64,000 bases of DNA from a virus: positions 1 through 64,000 of the IMG/VR virus record IMGVR_UViG_3300009103_000004; one strand, given 5' to 3'. Under the pieces are notes generated by a model. That model saw nothing but the letters and a program-made list of their open reading frames with translations. It ran no database searches and was not told the origin of the DNA. The position numbers were made by a program, and so were the translations under genes. Below are positions 9,270 to 17,442 of the stretch, in pieces (position 1 is the stretch's first letter; each line of letters starts with the position of its first letter).

Positions 9270-10037
9270 TTACAAATTATGAGTTCTCTTAAACGTGTTC
9301 AGGCTTTGGTTAGCCTGCTGTTGGCTCTGCTGTTGTCTTAGTTGCTGGCCCTGTTGTTGGTGCTCCCTCTCGCCTTGTATTTTTCTATTCCTGAAATCTT
9401 GCTCAGCCCTAGTCCTATTAGCAGCATCAGCATCAGCTTGTGCTTTTGTCTTACCATGCACAGCTAAATGCCGCTGGTTCCTTTGCTTGTTGAAGTTATC
9501 AGTAGATAATCTTTTTGCTTTTTGACGCGCCTGTTCAAACGGGGAAAGCGGAGCGCTTGGAGCACTACCACTACCCGACGCTTCTTTATACTTTAGAGGC
9601 ACCCAATTTTTTTTCTGTTCCTGGAGCCAATTGTTTCCTTTTCCCCAGCCCGTTGGTGAAGGTCGGGCCTTGCCTCCTCCACCTGGAGAATAGTGTTTAG
9701 GAATAGGATACTCCTCTGGTGGAGATGGAGATTTAGGAGGAAGGCCTTTAGGAATTCCTTTAGAGTATCCAGGAGCATCGCCTACAGGAGGACTTGTCTT
9801 TCCATTACCCAGGTTAAATTCTCCAGGTAGAGGATTTAACTTTTTAAATTCGTGCTTAGGGGCAGCTTCCGGAGGTTTAGGACTAAGTCCGCCATTCTTG
9901 CCAGGCGGTATAAGTTTACCGGTTTTTTTGTCCCAGTGACCCTTGTCGTCCACTATACGATCTCCCAAATCCCAGTTGTTAGGATCATTTGGGTTGAATG
10001 CTAGTTTAACCAAGTAATACTTCTCTTTGTTATTCAC
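9270..10037 (-). CDS. Pro/Gly-rich linker plus Gln-rich coiled-coil protein
   Basis: 255 residues from a GTG start that overlaps the upstream stop by one base (TAGTG). Residues 7-14 (YYLVKLAF) hold the recurrent K-x-A motif, then about 120 residues are Pro/Gly/Lys-rich and probably unfolded, then comes YKEASGSG and a C-terminal Gln/Arg helix (EHQQQGQQLRQQQSQQQ). The layout of a motif-bearing N terminus, a disordered linker and a helix suits a flexible internal virion component. No family recognised. Confidence 0.5.
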   Translation of the reverse strand: MNNKEKYYLVKLAFNPNDPNNWDLGDRIVDDKGHWDKKTGKLIPPGKNGGLSPKPPEAAPKHEFKKLNPLPGEFNLGNGKTSPPVGDAPGYSKGIPKGLPPKSPSPPEEYPIPKHYSPGGGGKARPSPTGWGKGNNWLQEQKKNWVPLKYKEASGSGSAPSAPLSPFEQARQKAKRLSTDNFNKQRNQRHLAVHGKTKAQADADAANRTRAEQDFRNRKIQGEREHQQQGQQLRQQQSQQQANQSLNTFKRTHNL

Positions 10038-12415
10038 TAATAGGTCCTCCCGGTGCTTTCACTAAAGCTTTTGATTTTCTTCAATAGCTCCAGTACCAGC
10101 TCCCCAAATGACTTAAAGTTTGATACTAGCATATTCTCCAAGCCTGACTGGTCATCCGACCCGTACAAGTGACTAAAGTCTTCGGGCTTCCAATAAAATA
10201 AAAACACCATGCGACCCAGCCTGTCCAAGGCTTTTTCCAAGTCTGGGAAATACTTGTCTATTAACATACTCGAATCATATGTGTTAGCTAATGATCCTAC
10301 AACGCCATGCTCGAACAAGCTCGGTACACCAAGTTCATCTGCCATAGCAGATAACTCATTTGGCCCCTTACCCTCTAGCTCACCAGCATCATTAAATTTA
10401 ATTGAGTCACCAATCCTACTTTCGTTGGGCATATTAGGAACGGTGGAATCTGCTATTAATTGAACACTCTGTGGAGATTGTCTTGAGATATTAAAGATAT
10501 CATCCACATCTTCAGTGAAGTAAGACTCAGGATCTTCCCCGAAATTCAGGTTGTGTCCCTCTTTAGTTAGTGGAGCAAAGAAAGTAACCTTGCCATGCTT
10601 ATCAGCTGAATCCAAAAGATCTACAACTAAAGGCTCGGCCAGAGATCCATATTTCATTAAGTAGCACATAGTGGAGAGCCTACTCTGCTCACTGGTAGTA
10701 TTACTACCTGATTTGGTTATGTAACTACCGTCTCCATTGGAATATATAGAGGCTGACTTTATACCGCCGCCAAGTATCAAGTTGTGTAGATCAGCCGAAG
10801 ACGCTAGGTCTACGGACTCGGATTTATCAACCTTTACAAAAGCAACATCACCCTTCTTAAAGACCCTGTCCCTATAGTTGTTTTCCTCATAGTCGGGATT
10901 TAGAGTTAAAGTAGGCAAGTTATCGTCTTTATCGAAGCTATTCTCAGACCAGTCTATTTTATACTTGTTAACTCCTTTTGAGGAGCCAACCGAACTCTTT
11001 ACATAAAAGATATCTGAAACGGTACTGCTGTTCCCCAGAGCCTTGATGCCTTTTGACAGGTCCAAAAGTACGTAATGATTTCCCGGTGTCGGAGTGTCAG
11101 GAAACTTGTCTAGGTCCTCATCACTGGGGTCCTTCTCAGCTTCTCTTTCTGAAGTTATAATACGTTTACTGTCAACTGTGCTGACTGCATTGCTTTCTAA
11201 ATCTACAACGGTGTACTTACTAGTGTGAGACCCGTACCCACGACTACCGCCACAGATCTGTCTTTCAGACATGGCGTCATCATCATCGTCATTCCAAAAT
11301 GTAGAAGCTAGACTTTTTCCATTTGTAGGTACTACTAGGCAACGCTTGGTGGTTCCGTCCTTAAGCAGAACCTTGTATATTCCAGACTCTGATACTCCGC
11401 TGTACTCCCTTTCGTCATCCTTGAATACTTTGTACGTCAAGCCCGTCTTGTCTCTATTGTCTTCAAATAGAAACCCATGCTTGGCTAACTTTTCAGAAGC
11501 TTCTTTCACATTGTCATTCAAGAAGCCCATGTGCAACGTCAGCCCATCCTTGTTAACGGAAGCTTCTTTATTTAACTCTTCCTGTATTTCATCCAATAAG
11601 ACATTCTCTAAACCCACATGATTCAATATAGCAGTAGCAAACGTTGCATCCTTTTGCATCAAGTTCGTTAATTGTTTTATAGATGTGAGCCCACCGTCTT
11701 CAGTAATAAACTTCCTAATTAAGGAACCCTTCTTTTCTGCTACACCTTTCTCTTCGTCAATATCAACAGGCTCACCAAGTCTTTCTAAAACTTCCTGTTG
11801 TTTTTTCTTTCGCTCATCCTCTGAAGCTTTTAACTCTTCTCCTGCTACTATCTCGTCAATTATGGCGACAGCTTCTTCAGTAGATGCTGCTTTAATTTCT
11901 CTATAAATTTCCGACATTTCGGGCAGCCAATCATTTACTTTCTTAAACGACGAGTACGAAGCATTTTTTGCTCCACCTTGGCTGTAGTTGGGCGGGTTTA
12001 TTAACTTACCTATGTTAAGTCCACGAGAGTTCTCAGACTCAGACTTATCCATACCGGTACCACTCTTATTCTCTTGTATACCAACAAGGTACTGAGCCCA
12101 ATCATTTGTAAGCGGAACAAAAGTTTTATTCTTATGTCTATACAGCAAATCCGTACCCTTAATGGCTCCATTTACAAAAAAGGCAGGTGCGTATATTAAT
12201 TCATTGCCAACCTTAAACGCAAATATACCAACCATCTTGCTATTAGCGTCATTTTTATACACGATCTCGAATCCTAGCTTATAGGGATCTTTCATCAAGG
12301 GCGTAGCCTTGTTTTGTATAAACATGTAAGCCTGGTCTAGAAATGCTTTTTCAACATCCTTATCCGAATAGACCTGTGCCGCATTCTTTTTCCAATCTGA
12401 TTCAATTTCAATCAT
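10037..12415 (-). CDS. Large virion-module protein, function unknown
   Basis: 792 residues. Residues 1-150 look globular and alpha/beta (LGFEIVYKNDANSKMVGIFA, ELIYAPAFFVNG). Residues 170-300 are helical with several K-x-A sites (IKAASTEE, NKEASVNK, VKEASEKL). The C-terminal 450 residues are beta-rich with a Thr/Asp/Ser composition and one more site (IKSASIYS). No catalytic signature is visible. Its size and position near the polymerase and protease genes fit a large head, vertex or tail component that is processed. It could include a portal-like element, but nothing in the sequence establishes that. Confidence 0.5.
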   Translation of the reverse strand: MIEIESDWKKNAAQVYSDKDVEKAFLDQAYMFIQNKATPLMKDPYKLGFEIVYKNDANSKMVGIFAFKVGNELIYAPAFFVNGAIKGTDLLYRHKNKTFVPLTNDWAQYLVGIQENKSGTGMDKSESENSRGLNIGKLINPPNYSQGGAKNASYSSFKKVNDWLPEMSEIYREIKAASTEEAVAIIDEIVAGEELKASEDERKKKQQEVLERLGEPVDIDEEKGVAEKKGSLIRKFITEDGGLTSIKQLTNLMQKDATFATAILNHVGLENVLLDEIQEELNKEASVNKDGLTLHMGFLNDNVKEASEKLAKHGFLFEDNRDKTGLTYKVFKDDEREYSGVSESGIYKVLLKDGTTKRCLVVPTNGKSLASTFWNDDDDDAMSERQICGGSRGYGSHTSKYTVVDLESNAVSTVDSKRIITSEREAEKDPSDEDLDKFPDTPTPGNHYVLLDLSKGIKALGNSSTVSDIFYVKSSVGSSKGVNKYKIDWSENSFDKDDNLPTLTLNPDYEENNYRDRVFKKGDVAFVKVDKSESVDLASSADLHNLILGGGIKSASIYSNGDGSYITKSGSNTTSEQSRLSTMCYLMKYGSLAEPLVVDLLDSADKHGKVTFFAPLTKEGHNLNFGEDPESYFTEDVDDIFNISRQSPQSVQLIADSTVPNMPNESRIGDSIKFNDAGELEGKGPNELSAMADELGVPSLFEHGVVGSLANTYDSSMLIDKYFPDLEKALDRLGRMVFLFYWKPEDFSHLYGSDDQSGLENMLVSNFKSFGELVLELLKKIKSFSESTGRTY

Positions 12416-12478
12416 GACAGTAATTTTAGTTTAAAGGTGTAATACTACAACTATTTTAAAATATATCAATAACTAACT

Positions 12479-13561
12479 TTAGCTAGTACCGAAGAGGGTC
12501 TGGTACATCTCATCGTTTTTTCCGGCGGGCCCTCTTCGGTTTACTCTTTTTCTTTCTTCTTCTTTTTCTAAGATATCCAACTTCTCCCGATACTTCTTAA
12601 ACTCGTCGTCTGTCCTGGACCAAGCTTCCGTGGCTCTAGCAGTTGTTGCTCCTATAGGCATCCCTATAACTCCACCTAATCGTCCGACAGGCCCTCCTGC
12701 TAGCCCGCCAACAAGAGCACCACTATAGCTACCGTACGATCCACCGAATATTTGGTTTAAGTAATCTATTTTCTTTTTGTCAGCTACGGTGAGTTTTTCC
12801 TTTTTGTTAATTGCCTGTAACGCTTTGTTCATAGCATTACGATTTGCCCTGTACTCAAGATACATTGTCGTTCCCGGAACAGGCAGTAATCCTAACGTGG
12901 CTTGTTCGAGAAGAGGTAACAGAGCACGGCCACCAGGAGTTCCGTCTTCGGTGAAATCTTGTGCATGCCCCAACTCATGTCTCAAAACTCCAGGATCTGC
13001 AGATTCAACATTTACTGTGTCAGAAAATGGGTTGTAATGGTTTGGTCTGTTAAACCCCGCCATCCCGGCAGCTGCTTGCAATGGGTAAACTAAGCCCCCA
13101 AATAGTTTAGAGGGCCAGCCAGTTTTCTTATTTTTAAAAATATTTATAAATTCAGTTAATGGCCTAACACCCCCTAGCGACACATTAGTCTCTGCTAATG
13201 ACGGGTCATCCTTTAATTCTTCTATAATCTCCTTGATCTGCTTGTGCTGCTCTTGACTAGGCCCATGAATAAACTCCCTAGCATTAGTCCAAGGTGTCAT
13301 ATTATACGGTGACCCAGCGAGACTTAGAGCATAGTTTAATGGCTGTATCCTTCCCATTATCTCAAACGGCTTTGAAACTGAATCTGCAAGCTCGCCAACT
13401 GCCCCTCGTGACGTAGAACCCCCAGGGCCCTCACTCCATGTCGGCTCATACACACGCATGGGCCCAAAGTCTTCGGAGTCTATGTAAGGTAAACGCCTGA
13501 GTCCCTTTTTACGCTTCTTAGCAGCACTTGAACGTTTAGCTATGCCTGCTAGTCCGTTCAT
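12479..13561 (-). CDS. Virion-module protein with HExxH metalloprotease domain
   Basis: 360 residues from ATG 13559-13561, sharing a base with the upstream stop (TGATG). The zincin motif H195-E-L-G-H199 lies in GVLRHELGHAQDF, with a candidate third ligand E236 in YLEYRANRNA, a usual spacing for gluzincins. The N terminus is very basic (IAKRSSAAKKRKKGLRRL). A Gly-rich hydrophobic stretch (GALVGGLAGGPVGRLGGVIG) near residues 280-300 follows the protease domain. It may be an ejected protein that cleaves envelope peptides or other virion proteins. The metal-binding residues are seen; the substrate is unknown. Confidence 0.6.
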   Translation of the reverse strand: MNGLAGIAKRSSAAKKRKKGLRRLPYIDSEDFGPMRVYEPTWSEGPGGSTSRGAVGELADSVSKPFEIMGRIQPLNYALSLAGSPYNMTPWTNAREFIHGPSQEQHKQIKEIIEELKDDPSLAETNVSLGGVRPLTEFINIFKNKKTGWPSKLFGGLVYPLQAAAGMAGFNRPNHYNPFSDTVNVESADPGVLRHELGHAQDFTEDGTPGGRALLPLLEQATLGLLPVPGTTMYLEYRANRNAMNKALQAINKKEKLTVADKKKIDYLNQIFGGSYGSYSGALVGGLAGGPVGRLGGVIGMPIGATTARATEAWSRTDDEFKKYREKLDILEKEEERKRVNRRGPAGKNDEMYQTLFGTS

Positions 13562-15399
13562 CACAATAATCCTGTCTTTTCTGAATCTTCACCGAACCCG
13601 TGTCCAATTGCTAGCCTTGGTGCAAAGTGTACGTTCCTATCTACGTTTGTCTCTGCTCCGGAATTTGCAGACTGACTAAGCCTATGTGCTTGATAGCTGG
13701 AGTGTAAGGAAGCCAGCCAGTCCTTCTCATTTAAAGTTGCAGTTCTAAGCCTGACCATCTCTGGCTCAAAATTTAGTTTGTCGTCACTTGCTATCACTTT
13801 GTTAATACCCATATCAGCAATGTTGTTTGCCATGTTGGGAGTTATCTTGGTGCCAAGAGAGTAGTGTAGAGCCGGTGCGTGTAAGTACTTACCCACAGCG
13901 CTCTGCGTATCTCTTAACACAGCACTCTTGGGCGGGACATATGAAGAAACCAAAGAATTATAGGATGCCAAGTCTTCGGGCAGGTAACCACCTATGTCAT
14001 CATCCCCAGTTACACGAACATGATCCAATGCCCCTTTTGCTAAAAATTCTAAATTCTTTTTACTAGCGTATAGTCCACTATTATCAAAGACTTCCTTTAA
14101 ATAGTTTACGTAATGCTGTCTTCCTGAGCCCAAACCTCGTAAAGCTATAACGTCCTTTACGTCAAGTATACCCTCACTAAGTCTGTCTCCCGGTTCTACT
14201 GTCTGACCACGTTTTACATTTATCTCAAATCCAGGAAGAATATAATGATCCTGCCCATCTATTGTTACATTGTTCCCACCTTGCGGAGCCTTGCTTATTT
14301 TTTCCACGCGACCACCAACCTCAGCTAGTGTAGCCTTATTCGGGTATGTAGAAGGGCTTTGCATTATTTGATTAACCACCTTGAACCCGCTAGTAGGAAC
14401 TTTACTTCCACTAAACTGCCCACCCCCATGTTTAACATTTAGAGCACCTTGCGTTAGTGGCTCGCTCAAAGCGTGTGCAGCAGTTATACCTACAGCTTCT
14501 CCAAGTTTAGGGAACTTGCCGTCATTATTTAAACCCGAGCACTTAACGCATACACCGCTGGCAGACTCACAAGTTAACGGGCTTCTTGCCAGCACTCTTT
14601 CTTTTTTTAACTTGGTTAGTGCTTTATATACACTTTTATCTACAGCTTCCCCAGCAGCTACAGGGCCATACTTTCGTTGTAATACCCTGCCTGATAATTC
14701 TTCCACATCAGAAACATCAAGAGGTATGCCATTAGTTGTACCGCAGTCATCCTCAGTAGTTATCAACCTTGTAACGGACTGTACCATTTGCTTAGCTAAA
14801 TCACCAGCGTCTGCGGTAGCTTCTTTAGTAGATATAACAGCTTTTCTGGCGCCGAACGTACTTGATAGGTATTCTGCTGGCCTCAAGCCCTCGCCATAGC
14901 TGTTCTCTATAAACAAATCTATAATATTATCTTTGTAGTCTGTGTAAACTCCGGGAGTTGTGATCATGGATTTGAGCTGCCCTTTGTTTCCTCTTGCTCC
15001 AGAGACTACGGAGTTACCGAGATTGTGCTCAGTACCCTTGATTGACTCCATTGTCATCTTTTCTAGTATGTCAGAATACTTTGCGTATACAGCAGCTCTC
15101 GCACTTCTCTTGTCTTTTGCCTTGGATTCAGCCTTTTTTACGTCTTGCTTCATCTTAGCTATGACAGCGTCCTTGTCGAACGTCGGGTACATATCTGCCA
15201 GAGTTATGGTCTCTGCCTGGTTGTACGAAGCTTCCCTACCCAAGTCAGAAATCTCTTTAGATAACTTCCTATACTTCTCGGGGTGCTTGCTGGCAATTTC
15301 GGACATTATATAACTTATACCCTTACTGTTATATTCGACACCCTCCAAATCTATATCTTCGGGCACAATATCTCGCATTATTAAATCGACTGCCTTCAT
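13561..15399 (-). CDS. RNA polymerase beta-prime subunit, C-terminal part
   Basis: 612 residues matching the bridge-helix to trigger-loop half of bacterial beta-prime. Visible hallmarks are GARGNKGQLKSM and the GLRPAEYLSSTFGARKA block; TEDDCGT (C219); LTCESASGVCVKC (C277, C284, C287), which with C219 reproduces the four-Cys zinc site; and the trigger-loop block GEAVGITAAHALSEPLTQ. The catalytic NADFDGD half is encoded separately at 20808-24482, so beta-prime is split between those regions, similar in position to the cyanobacterial rpoC1/rpoC2 split. A variant of the recurrent motif, GREASY, lies near residue 55. With the other polymerase pieces in this window it should form a phage transcriptase. 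It overlaps the downstream protease-like gene. Confidence 0.9.
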   Translation of the reverse strand: MKAVDLIMRDIVPEDIDLEGVEYNSKGISYIMSEIASKHPEKYRKLSKEISDLGREASYNQAETITLADMYPTFDKDAVIAKMKQDVKKAESKAKDKRSARAAVYAKYSDILEKMTMESIKGTEHNLGNSVVSGARGNKGQLKSMITTPGVYTDYKDNIIDLFIENSYGEGLRPAEYLSSTFGARKAVISTKEATADAGDLAKQMVQSVTRLITTEDDCGTTNGIPLDVSDVEELSGRVLQRKYGPVAAGEAVDKSVYKALTKLKKERVLARSPLTCESASGVCVKCSGLNNDGKFPKLGEAVGITAAHALSEPLTQGALNVKHGGGQFSGSKVPTSGFKVVNQIMQSPSTYPNKATLAEVGGRVEKISKAPQGGNNVTIDGQDHYILPGFEINVKRGQTVEPGDRLSEGILDVKDVIALRGLGSGRQHYVNYLKEVFDNSGLYASKKNLEFLAKGALDHVRVTGDDDIGGYLPEDLASYNSLVSSYVPPKSAVLRDTQSAVGKYLHAPALHYSLGTKITPNMANNIADMGINKVIASDDKLNFEPEMVRLRTATLNEKDWLASLHSSYQAHRLSQSANSGAETNVDRNVHFAPRLAIGHGFGEDSEKTGLL

Positions 15400-15405
15400 A
15401 CTTAT

Positions 15406-16485
15406 TTAATCACAACATGAATTTTCTATTTCATCAACTCTATTTACTAGTGCATTAAATTGTGTGAGTGTAGTAAACCCACCAACGATAGCCATAATTT
15501 GTTCCTGACTAAACGTTATTCCAAGATCTTCTGGAGATGCATTAGCTGTAGAGATACAGGACACTAACTCTTCTGGGTTACACTCGACAGGAAAAGACGG
15601 AGGTGGAAGCTCTAACTCTCCAGTTAAAGAAGCTTGGCAGTTTTGGTTATCTATATGTAATGCTATAGAGTGCGATGGAGAAAATAGATAACCGTTAGGA
15701 GCAGTTATATCTAAATCGTTTACAACGTTAGTAATTCCATCGGGGCACCAAAAACAATCTCGAACGTCCTCACAATCAATTATAGTCCCGGGCGCTGGGG
15801 TGGTGCCGCTTCCTGAGTTTACATTTTCTGTGAAGTCCTCTGGGACTTTTACAACTTTATGTATTGTTGTTTGTGTAGAAAATGAACCCTCTATCTTTCC
15901 AGCCAGCCCGTCTTGCTTTAATACGAAGAATATACAGTCCCCGTCCTCAAGCATTGCCTCTACAACACCAGTGTACATCAGTTCAGTACTACCAGGTGTT
16001 ATGTCGTTTTTATTTATAAGCTCTAAGCTATATACTTCTTGGTCGGCTCGCTCTATCTTTGCGGTAACTACAAGGTATGTGGCATCTACAGCTGGACTGT
16101 GCTGGAATTTTAACTCCAGACCTATACCGTAAAGTCCCTCATCTGATACGCAAAACTTGTACCCGCCAGGAGGTGACTTTTGATTAAACAAGTAATTGCC
16201 GTAGTCATATACCTTCTGGTCGAATGGTATATATTGCTCGGCGTTCTTTTTTACTATTACAGTGTTGGATACAGATGCTAGTTTTGCACCGCTGAATCCA
16301 CGCTCTGCTATTAATGTGTCGGGTAGGTGCTCTACGGATATCTTTTTATCAGATCCAAAAGGTATCCTAGAGTTAAGAAGTTCTTTTAATGTACTGTCTT
16401 CGCCATCAAATTTTACTTTAGTGGTATCCGGAAATATGGACTGCCCACTAATCCGAAGATTTGCGATTTCGGTTTTACTATCCAC
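15406..16485 (-). CDS. Tail or appendage protein, beta-rich
   Basis: 359 residues from a GTG start. It contains a fibre-like N terminus (TKVKFDGEDSTLKELLNSRI) and a Cys-containing C-terminal half (IIDCEDVRDCFWCPDG, NQNCQASL, EENSCCD-like end at IENSCCD). The pattern of short beta strands, Gly/Ser linkers (NSGSGTTPAPG) and a final short coiled coil is common in phage fibres and baseplate appendages. The downstream polymerase gene is 6 bases away. No carbohydrate-cleaving motif is seen, so adhesion rather than catalysis is inferred. Confidence 0.45.
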   Translation of the reverse strand: MDSKTEIANLRISGQSIFPDTTKVKFDGEDSTLKELLNSRIPFGSDKKISVEHLPDTLIAERGFSGAKLASVSNTVIVKKNAEQYIPFDQKVYDYGNYLFNQKSPPGGYKFCVSDEGLYGIGLELKFQHSPAVDATYLVVTAKIERADQEVYSLELINKNDITPGSTELMYTGVVEAMLEDGDCIFFVLKQDGLAGKIEGSFSTQTTIHKVVKVPEDFTENVNSGSGTTPAPGTIIDCEDVRDCFWCPDGITNVVNDLDITAPNGYLFSPSHSIALHIDNQNCQASLTGELELPPPSFPVECNPEELVSCISTANASPEDLGITFSQEQIMAIVGGFTTLTQFNALVNRVDEIENSCCD

Positions 16486-16503
16486 GACATCGCTGATTCG
16501 TTT

Positions 16504-16884
16504 CTAGGGTCCTGCTATCCAATTGATAAGATCCCCTAGACCAGCCTTTTCAGCTCCAGCCAAGTAGACAGGGTAGGCAATCATAGCTACAACTAGTAGC
16601 AAAGCCTTTTTCCATTTTTTAGTCTTATTTTCAGCAAAGTTTTCTGCAGAAGCTTCTTGTCTAAATTTCTCCAGTTCTATTACCTTTCCATTTATATTAC
16701 TACAGTAATCGTGTACATCAGACAGATGTTCCATTTGCCAGCGTTGCTGTTGTATTAATACTGATATACGTTCCAACAAGAACTTTTGTTGATCGTCGCA
16801 ATCTTTTAGCAAGTGCTTTGGTATAGTGGGCTTAAACTCAGGAGCGTCAAAGGGCCTACGCTGCCGCTGTATACTGTCACTCAT
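16504..16884 (-). CDS. Small membrane-anchored coiled-coil protein
   Basis: 126 residues: a soluble Arg/Pro-rich N terminus, a helical region (LLERISVLIQQQRWQMEHLS), KFRQEASAEN, then one C-terminal membrane segment (ALLLVVAMIAYPVYLAGA) preceded by a lysine patch (NKTKKWKK). It lies at the end of what looks like a lysis cassette (16893-17423), so a role in envelope disruption or membrane attachment is possible. The family is not recognised. Confidence 0.45.
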   Translation of the reverse strand: MSDSIQRQRRPFDAPEFKPTIPKHLLKDCDDQQKFLLERISVLIQQQRWQMEHLSDVHDYCSNINGKVIELEKFRQEASAENFAENKTKKWKKALLLVVAMIAYPVYLAGAEKAGLGDLINWIAGP

Positions 16885-16892
16885 ATTATTAT

Positions 16893-17180
16893 TTATTCTT
16901 CTACCTTCTTAGATGGCATACCACCAGCATACCACCCCTCGGGCAGGGTTACTTTACTTTTGCTCTTTACCCACTCGCCTTCATCGTAATAGTAAACGTG
17001 GCCTTTAACGTCTGGACCGAGTCTTACGAGTTCGCTGTCACTGTCCACGAAAACGACTCTTCCGCCCCCCAGGCCTAGGTTTAGGCACCCCGTCATCGTC
17101 AAACTTATCATCCCAACGCTCACGGATGTGAGAAGGAATTGGAGTAGAGTCTTTTGCTTTGATTGGTTTTTTTGCTTCAT
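16893..17180 (-). CDS. Small lipoprotein, possible outer-membrane spanin
   Basis: 95 residues. It has a basic N terminus, a hydrophobic stretch and a lipobox-like end (FLLTSVSVGMISLTMTGC), giving a predicted mature lipoprotein of about 65 residues with a short soluble domain. The reading frame begins inside the upstream gene (17038-17241) in a different frame, an overlap of 143 bases. Overlapped inner-membrane and lipoprotein genes are the classic layout of phage Rz/Rz1 spanins. Residue -3 of the lipobox is Met rather than Leu, which weakens the prediction slightly. The spanin role is inferred. Confidence 0.5.
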   Translation of the reverse strand: MKQKNQSKQKTLLQFLLTSVSVGMISLTMTGCLNLGLGGGRVVFVDSDSELVRLGPDVKGHVYYYDEGEWVKSKSKVTLPEGWYAGGMPSKKVEE

Positions 17181-17241
17181 TTACTGTCCAGCCGAATAGG
17201 CCTTTTAACACGTTAACTATTATACTCCAGAGGAAGCTCAC
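17038..17241 (-). CDS. Small amphipathic/membrane protein overlapped by the lipoprotein gene
   Basis: 67 residues, starting with a 4-base ATGA overlap with the preceding holin-like gene, which supports translational coupling. The N terminus (MSFLWSIIVNVLKGLFGW) is hydrophobic or amphipathic, then the chain is charged and ends Pro/Arg/Gly-rich (KPRPGGRKSRFRGQ). It could be the inner-membrane partner of the embedded lipoprotein or a membrane-active accessory peptide. It is much shorter than typical Rz proteins and lacks a long coiled coil, so the spanin label is tentative. Confidence 0.45.
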   Translation of the reverse strand: MSFLWSIIVNVLKGLFGWTVNEAKKPIKAKDSTPIPSHIRERWDDKFDDDGVPKPRPGGRKSRFRGQ

Positions 17242-17423
17242 TTATCGCCTTTATCCTTTGCCTTTCCTACGTTAAGTGCAAGCAAGTCTACTATCTTGTA
17301 GGCTTTCTTGACCCACCCGTCATCTTTGGGTGTAGGTGTCAAAGCTGCAACAGCTGATGCTGCAGCGACAACTGCGGTTATAATGCTAAGTATGGCTTCC
17401 CAGTTTTCTTGTATATATTCCAT
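17238..17423 (-). CDS. Holin-like one-segment membrane protein
   Basis: 61 residues with an AAGGAG ribosome site. One central membrane segment (AILSIITAVVAAASAVAAL) is followed by TPTPKDDGWVKKAYKIVDLL and a short lysine-rich tail. Small phage proteins with this 'TPTPKDD..V.K.YK..DLLALNVG.AK' ending are familiar to me as uncharacterised or holin-annotated proteins. It heads a three- or four-gene cluster with a lipoprotein and small membrane proteins, which supports a lysis function. No endolysin was recognised in the window. Confidence 0.5.
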   Translation of the reverse strand: MEYIQENWEAILSIITAVVAAASAVAALTPTPKDDGWVKKAYKIVDLLALNVGKAKDKGDK

Positions 17424-17442
17424 GGTTTTCTCCTTAGTTAGG

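Noticed and set aside
10037-12415. Portal or terminase assignment for the 792-residue protein
   Set aside because: No Walker motifs, nuclease residues or portal-like stem and wing pattern could be recognised; size and position alone are not enough.
14381-14899. 172-residue plus-strand open frame opposite the beta-prime gene
   Set aside because: The minus strand here encodes the conserved zinc site and trigger loop, so the plus frame is a shadow.
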